Source: Pelomonas baiyunensis
GTDB taxonomy: Bacteria > Pseudomonadota > Gammaproteobacteria > Burkholderiales > Burkholderiaceae_C
Assembly: GCF_043555935.1 (NCBI RefSeq)
Contig: NZ_JBIGIB010000002.1
Coordinates: forward strand, 310,001-374,000
Reading direction: 5' to 3'
DNA: 64,000 bases
The translations under genes and the position numbers were made by a program. The notes under the pieces are model-generated. The model did no database searches and was not told where the DNA came from. It saw nothing but the letters and a program-made list of their open reading frames with translations. Below are positions 62,240-64,000 of the stretch, piece after piece; position 1 is the stretch's first letter, and every line of letters starts with the position of its first letter.

Positions 62240-64000
62240 TCAGTGCGCATCCAGGGTGCATTCATGCCAGGCGTCACCGCCGAAATAGCTGTGCCGGTTG
62301 CGGTTGGCTTGGTGCAGCCAGCTCTGCAGGGCGAGGTGGTCCATCACCGCCGCCACGGGCGACGGCGGGCGCGCGTCCGGCGCCGGGCCCGCATTGGCGC
62401 TGGCGGCCTTGGCGCGTTCCGGCAAGGCCAGGGCCACGAGCCGTGCGCGCTCGGCCCGGTCCCGTTCGCGCAGCTGCGCGTCATCGGCCAGGCTGAAGTA
62501 GCGGCGGCCGTCGATCCAGGTCTGTTCGGCCTTGGCGGCGTTGGAGAGCGGGTGGGCGCTCCAGACCACGAAGTCGGCATCCTTGCCCACCTCCAGCGAG
62601 CCGACGCGGGCGTCGATGCGCAACTGCCGGGCGGGGTTCAGCGTCACGAACTTCAGCGCATCGGCCTCGCTCATGCCCCAGGCCTTGCCGCCGTAGCGCA
62701 GGGCCTTGGCGGCTTCGGTGTTCAGGTGGCGGGCCAGCTCGTCGCTGTCAGAGTTGAAGCTGGTCAGCACCCCGGCGCGGTGCGTCATCGCGCCGTTGTA
62801 CGGAATCGCGTCCTGCACCTCGACCTTGTAGGCCCACCAGTCCGAGAAGCCGGAGGTGCCGGCGCCGAGCGCGGCAATCTCGGGCGCCACCTTGTACGCC
62901 TCCAGCACGTGCTGGAAGGTGGCCACTTCCAAGCCGAATTCCTTGGCGAGTGTGGCGAACATCAAGATCTCGTCTGCCCGGTAGCTGTGGATGTGGATGA
63001 CGCGTTTCCTCTCCAGCAGCTCCACCAGCGTGTCCAGTTGCAGGTCGCGGCGGGTGGTGGGGTCGGCCTTGCGCTGCTCGCGGTAGCGCTGCGCGGCCAG
63101 GAAGGCATCGCGCATCGTCTGTTCCACGCCCATGCGGGTGGCGGGGTAGCGGACGTCGTCCGCCGGCACCGGGAAGTTGGCCCGCTTGACGTTTTCGCCC
63201 AGGGCGAACTTGATGCCCGGCTTGGCGCCTTCGAACTTCAGCGCCTCGGCGCCTTGCCCCCAGCGCAGCTTGATGACCTGGTTTTGCCCGCCAATCGCGT
63301 TGGCCGAGCCGTGCAGCAGGTTGGCGCTGGTGACGCCTCCGGCGAGCTGCCGGTACAGGCTGATGTCCGTCGGGTCCAGCACATCACCCACGCGCACTTC
63401 GGCCGTCACGGAGTGGGCGAACTCGTTCACGCCGTGCTGGATGGCGGTGTGAGAGTGCGCGTCGATCAGGCCGGGCGTGACGTGCTTGCCGGTGGCGTCG
63501 ATGACGACGGCATCCGCCGGTGCGCTGAGCTGCTGGCCCACGGCGGCAATGCGGCCGTTGCGCACCAGCAGGTCGGCGTTGACCAGCGTGCCGGCGGCGC
63601 CACTGGTCCAAACGGTGGCGTGGCGCACCAGCACCGCGGTGGGTTGCTCCGGCGGCGCAGCGCGGCCGAACACACCGGCGGGGTAGGTGCTGAGCCCAGG
63701 GCTCGGTGGCGTGGCGTCCTTGGGGCGTGGGGTGGGCTCGTGGGCGGCGACCCGCCGGGCGCTGAAGGCTTCGGTGCGGCCGTCGGCTCGTGTCAGCGCA
63801 CCCATCAGTTCGGCGCCCCGGCCCTCCAGGCGCAGCGGCTCACGTGCCGCGCCATCGCAGGGCCAGCGCAGCAGCAATTCGGTGCCCCGCTGTTGCAGCT
63901 CGCAGGCCTTGCCGTCCACCTGCAGGCTGGGTTGGCTGCGGCCGCCGGTGATGACCCAGGTCGACTCGGCACCGCCCGGCGCCCGTGCCAGCCAGCGGCC
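62240..64000 (-). CDS. Amidohydrolase, imidazolonepropionase-like (5' truncated by window)
   Basis: The open frame runs to base 64000 with no stop, so the start lies beyond the window; a GTG at 63919 is in frame but only internal. About 586 residues are visible. The metal-site motif GLIDAHSHTAIQHGVNE is intact, then KFALGENVKRANFP (possible carboxylated-Lys region), HIHSYRADEIL, FQHVLEAYKVAPEI and SFNSDSDELARHLNTEAAKA with the late Asp. The C-terminal composite domain reads VGSLEVGKDADFVVW. Family members cleave amide or ring C-N bonds in the periplasm or cytoplasm. It precedes the HxH-lacking paralogue by 1 base. Confidence 0.87.
   Translation of the reverse strand, partial: GRWLARAPGGAESTWVITGGRSQPSLQVDGKACELQQRGTELLLRWPCDGAAREPLRLEGRGAELMGALTRADGRTEAFSARRVAAHEPTPRPKDATPPSPGLSTYPAGVFGRAAPPEQPTAVLVRHATVWTSGAAGTLVNADLLVRNGRIAAVGQQLSAPADAVVIDATGKHVTPGLIDAHSHTAIQHGVNEFAHSVTAEVRVGDVLDPTDISLYRQLAGGVTSANLLHGSANAIGGQNQVIKLRWGQGAEALKFEGAKPGIKFALGENVKRANFPVPADDVRYPATRMGVEQTMRDAFLAAQRYREQRKADPTTRRDLQLDTLVELLERKRVIHIHSYRADEILMFATLAKEFGLEVATFQHVLEAYKVAPEIAALGAGTSGFSDWWAYKVEVQDAIPYNGAMTHRAGVLTSFNSDSDELARHLNTEAAKALRYGGKAWGMSEADALKFVTLNPARQLRIDARVGSLEVGKDADFVVWSAHPLSNAAKAEQTWIDGRRYFSLADDAQLRERDRAERARLVALALPERAKAASANAGPAPDARPPSPVAAVMDHLALQSWLHQANRNRHSYFGGDAWHECTLDAH

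Overview
The window is a gene-dense, high-GC chromosomal segment from a betaproteobacterium, most likely order Burkholderiales (Comamonadaceae or the neighbouring Rubrivivax/Leptothrix group). This rests on gene content (DUF3717, DUF3422, DUF1345, DUF3016, a long stand-alone SNF2 helicase, ftsK-lolA-rarA synteny, livHMGF followed by a Leu/Val-type dehydrogenase) and on recalled family distribution, not on a database search. I see no rRNA operon, insertion sequence, prophage, CRISPR array or plasmid function. No gap between genes exceeds about 300 bases. The longest (32481-32752) is regulatory.

Layout. 1-1672: 3' part of a molybdenum hydroxylase large subunit (IorB-like). 1698-9286 (minus): SNF2 helicase, RhlE-type DEAD-box helicase and an orphan family 5 solute-binding protein. 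9447-13971 (plus): ettA, then a Spy-like periplasmic protein with an OmpR-type regulator and its kinase. 13955-16742 (minus): trpS, a DUF3717/DUF1289 protein and a MATE exporter. 16823-21342: purN, a DUF1345 membrane protein, an RsmB-like rRNA methyltransferase, a fatty-acid desaturase and a DUF3016 protein. 21458-23033 (minus): rpmB-rpmG and trxB. 23195-29167 (plus): Crp/Fnr regulator, ftsK, lolA, rarA and an orphan amino-acid-binding protein.

29231-37493 is the best-connected regulatory block. A DctB/DctD-like sensor kinase and sigma-54 activator are read leftward. livHMGF is read rightward from a gap that holds a near-perfect -24/-12 sigma-54 promoter. A convergent Leu/Glu/Phe/Val dehydrogenase follows, then a 2-oxoglutarate/Fe(II) dioxygenase of a family known to hydroxylate aliphatic amino acids. 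This suggests a nitrogen- or ligand-responsive branched-chain or acidic amino-acid uptake and catabolism island.

38328-47612: an NAD(P)H-dependent 2Fe-2S flavoprotein reductase, an SDR protein, a rhomboid protease, tRNA-Leu(CAA), cysM-NUDIX-tusA, galU, a catalytically degenerate D-2-hydroxyacid dehydrogenase homologue and valS. 47807-50349 is a compact four-gene unit: a His-rich Spy-like protein with no signal peptide, a ferredoxin missing one cluster cysteine, an OmpR-type regulator, and a short kinase with a striking Arg/His/Trp-rich cytoplasmic tail. I consider this the most likely under-described system here. 50342-64000: amidase, phospholipase D-like protein, guaC, DUF3422 protein, a KAS III-like enzyme, an MCP coupled to an outer-membrane barrel, exonuclease I, and a tandem pair of amidohydrolases, one of which lacks the usual metal-binding HxH. 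The second of the pair runs off the right edge.
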